Source of the DNA: Anaerolineae bacterium | GTDB lineage: Bacteria; Chloroflexota; Anaerolineae; Anaerolineales; Villigracilaceae | Assembly: GCA_003158885.1 (NCBI GenBank) | Contig: PMLN01000324.1 | Coordinates: forward strand, 1-5,633 | DNA: 5,633 nucleotides | Direction: 5' to 3' | Shown: positions 5,399 through 5,633 of the stretch, one piece after another | Layout of the letters: each line of letters opens with the position of its first letter | How positions within the stretch are numbered: position 1 is the stretch's first letter | The notes under the pieces: generated by a model | What the model was told of the DNA's origin: nothing | Databases searched by the model: none | The model's input: the letters and a program-made list of their open reading frames with translations, nothing else | Translations under genes and position numbers: made by a program

Positions 5399-5633
5399 CT
5401 GAACAAATCTTGTTCCTTCGGGCGAATTAATTCCTTGAGCGAGCCTTCGCTCAGCGGATACGGGAATCCGCGTACATGCACGATCGGGGTTCCTTCCGCG
5501 GCCTGGCCCATCACCAGCGAGGCGGCCGCGGCCAGTTCGTCTGCCACGCCGACCACCGTGATGCGCAGGGTGTAACCGAACAGATCCTGCCAGCCGCGTT
5601 CATCTATCACGCCGGGGATTCCGCTCAAGCCGA
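5395..5633 (-). CDS. cofE: Coenzyme F420-0:L-glutamate ligase (CofE), C-terminal part
   Basis: Only the last 78 complete codons are in the window; the gene continues past the right edge. CofE adds gamma-linked glutamates to F420-0 using GTP. The fragment begins GLSGIPGVIDERGWQDLFGY and continues with LRITVVGVADELAAAASLVM, which are the conserved C-terminal blocks of CofE (a G-x-x-G segment, a D-x-x-G-x-x-D-x-F-G segment, and V-ADELAAAA-LVMG). It then ends with a VHVRGF segment and a short charged tail. No nitroreductase domain follows: the gene stops at TGA (5395-5397) and that domain is encoded about 750 nt further along the operon. The stop overlaps the next start as ATGA. It is the first operon gene visible; the promoter must lie outside the window. 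Confidence 0.92.
   Translation of the reverse strand, partial: GLSGIPGVIDERGWQDLFGYTLRITVVGVADELAAAASLVMGQAAEGTPIVHVRGFPYPLSEGSLKELIRPKEQDLFR

Overview
The window most likely comes from the chromosome of a bacterium of the phylum Chloroflexota (Anaerolineae-like). This is inferred from a secreted protease with a long Thr-Pro-rich linker and DNRLRE-type C-terminal domain, an F420 operon in which the CofE and FbiB-type reductase domains are separate genes, and mid-to-high GC in the core genes. The taxonomic call is moderate; there is no rRNA or other marker gene.

Layout. Positions 2-1630 (+) hold the 3' part of a large secreted papain-like (C1A) cysteine protease: the His/Asn half of the catalytic domain, a repetitive Thr/Pro/Ser linker, a PPC-like beta-sandwich and a C-terminal DNRLRE-like domain. 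Positions 1631-1858 are non-coding and carry three successive inverted repeats. Positions 1859-2160 (+) hold a damaged gene for a chagasin-like (I42) cysteine-protease inhibitor lipoprotein. It has a good ribosome binding site and ATG, but a one-base frame break in a T7 tract and a 3' end that runs into the antisense of cofC.

Positions 2098-5633 (-) form one tightly packed operon, transcribed right to left: cofE (partial) > short pyrophosphatase-like protein > PPOX/FDOR-type F420-dependent enzyme > FbiB-C-like nitroreductase > small three-helix membrane protein > cofD > cofC. All junctions are overlaps or gaps of 18 nt or less, so the genes are probably co-transcribed and translationally coupled.

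How the genes work together. CofC activates a three-carbon phosphoacid with GTP and releases pyrophosphate. CofD transfers the activated unit to Fo, the nitroreductase probably reduces dehydro-F420-0 to F420-0, and CofE adds glutamates. The pyrophosphatase-like protein could remove the CofC by-product, and the PPOX protein is a likely user of the finished cofactor. Fo synthase (cofG/cofH or fbiC) is not in the window. The small membrane protein is the odd one out: it is much richer in AT (about 39% GC by hand count) and has its own strong ribosome binding site.

The most interesting points are the short pyrophosphatase homologue with a changed metal site inside an F420 operon, the unfused FbiB-type reductase, the AT-rich membrane gene set into the operon, and the protease/inhibitor pair whose inhibitor is broken at both ends.
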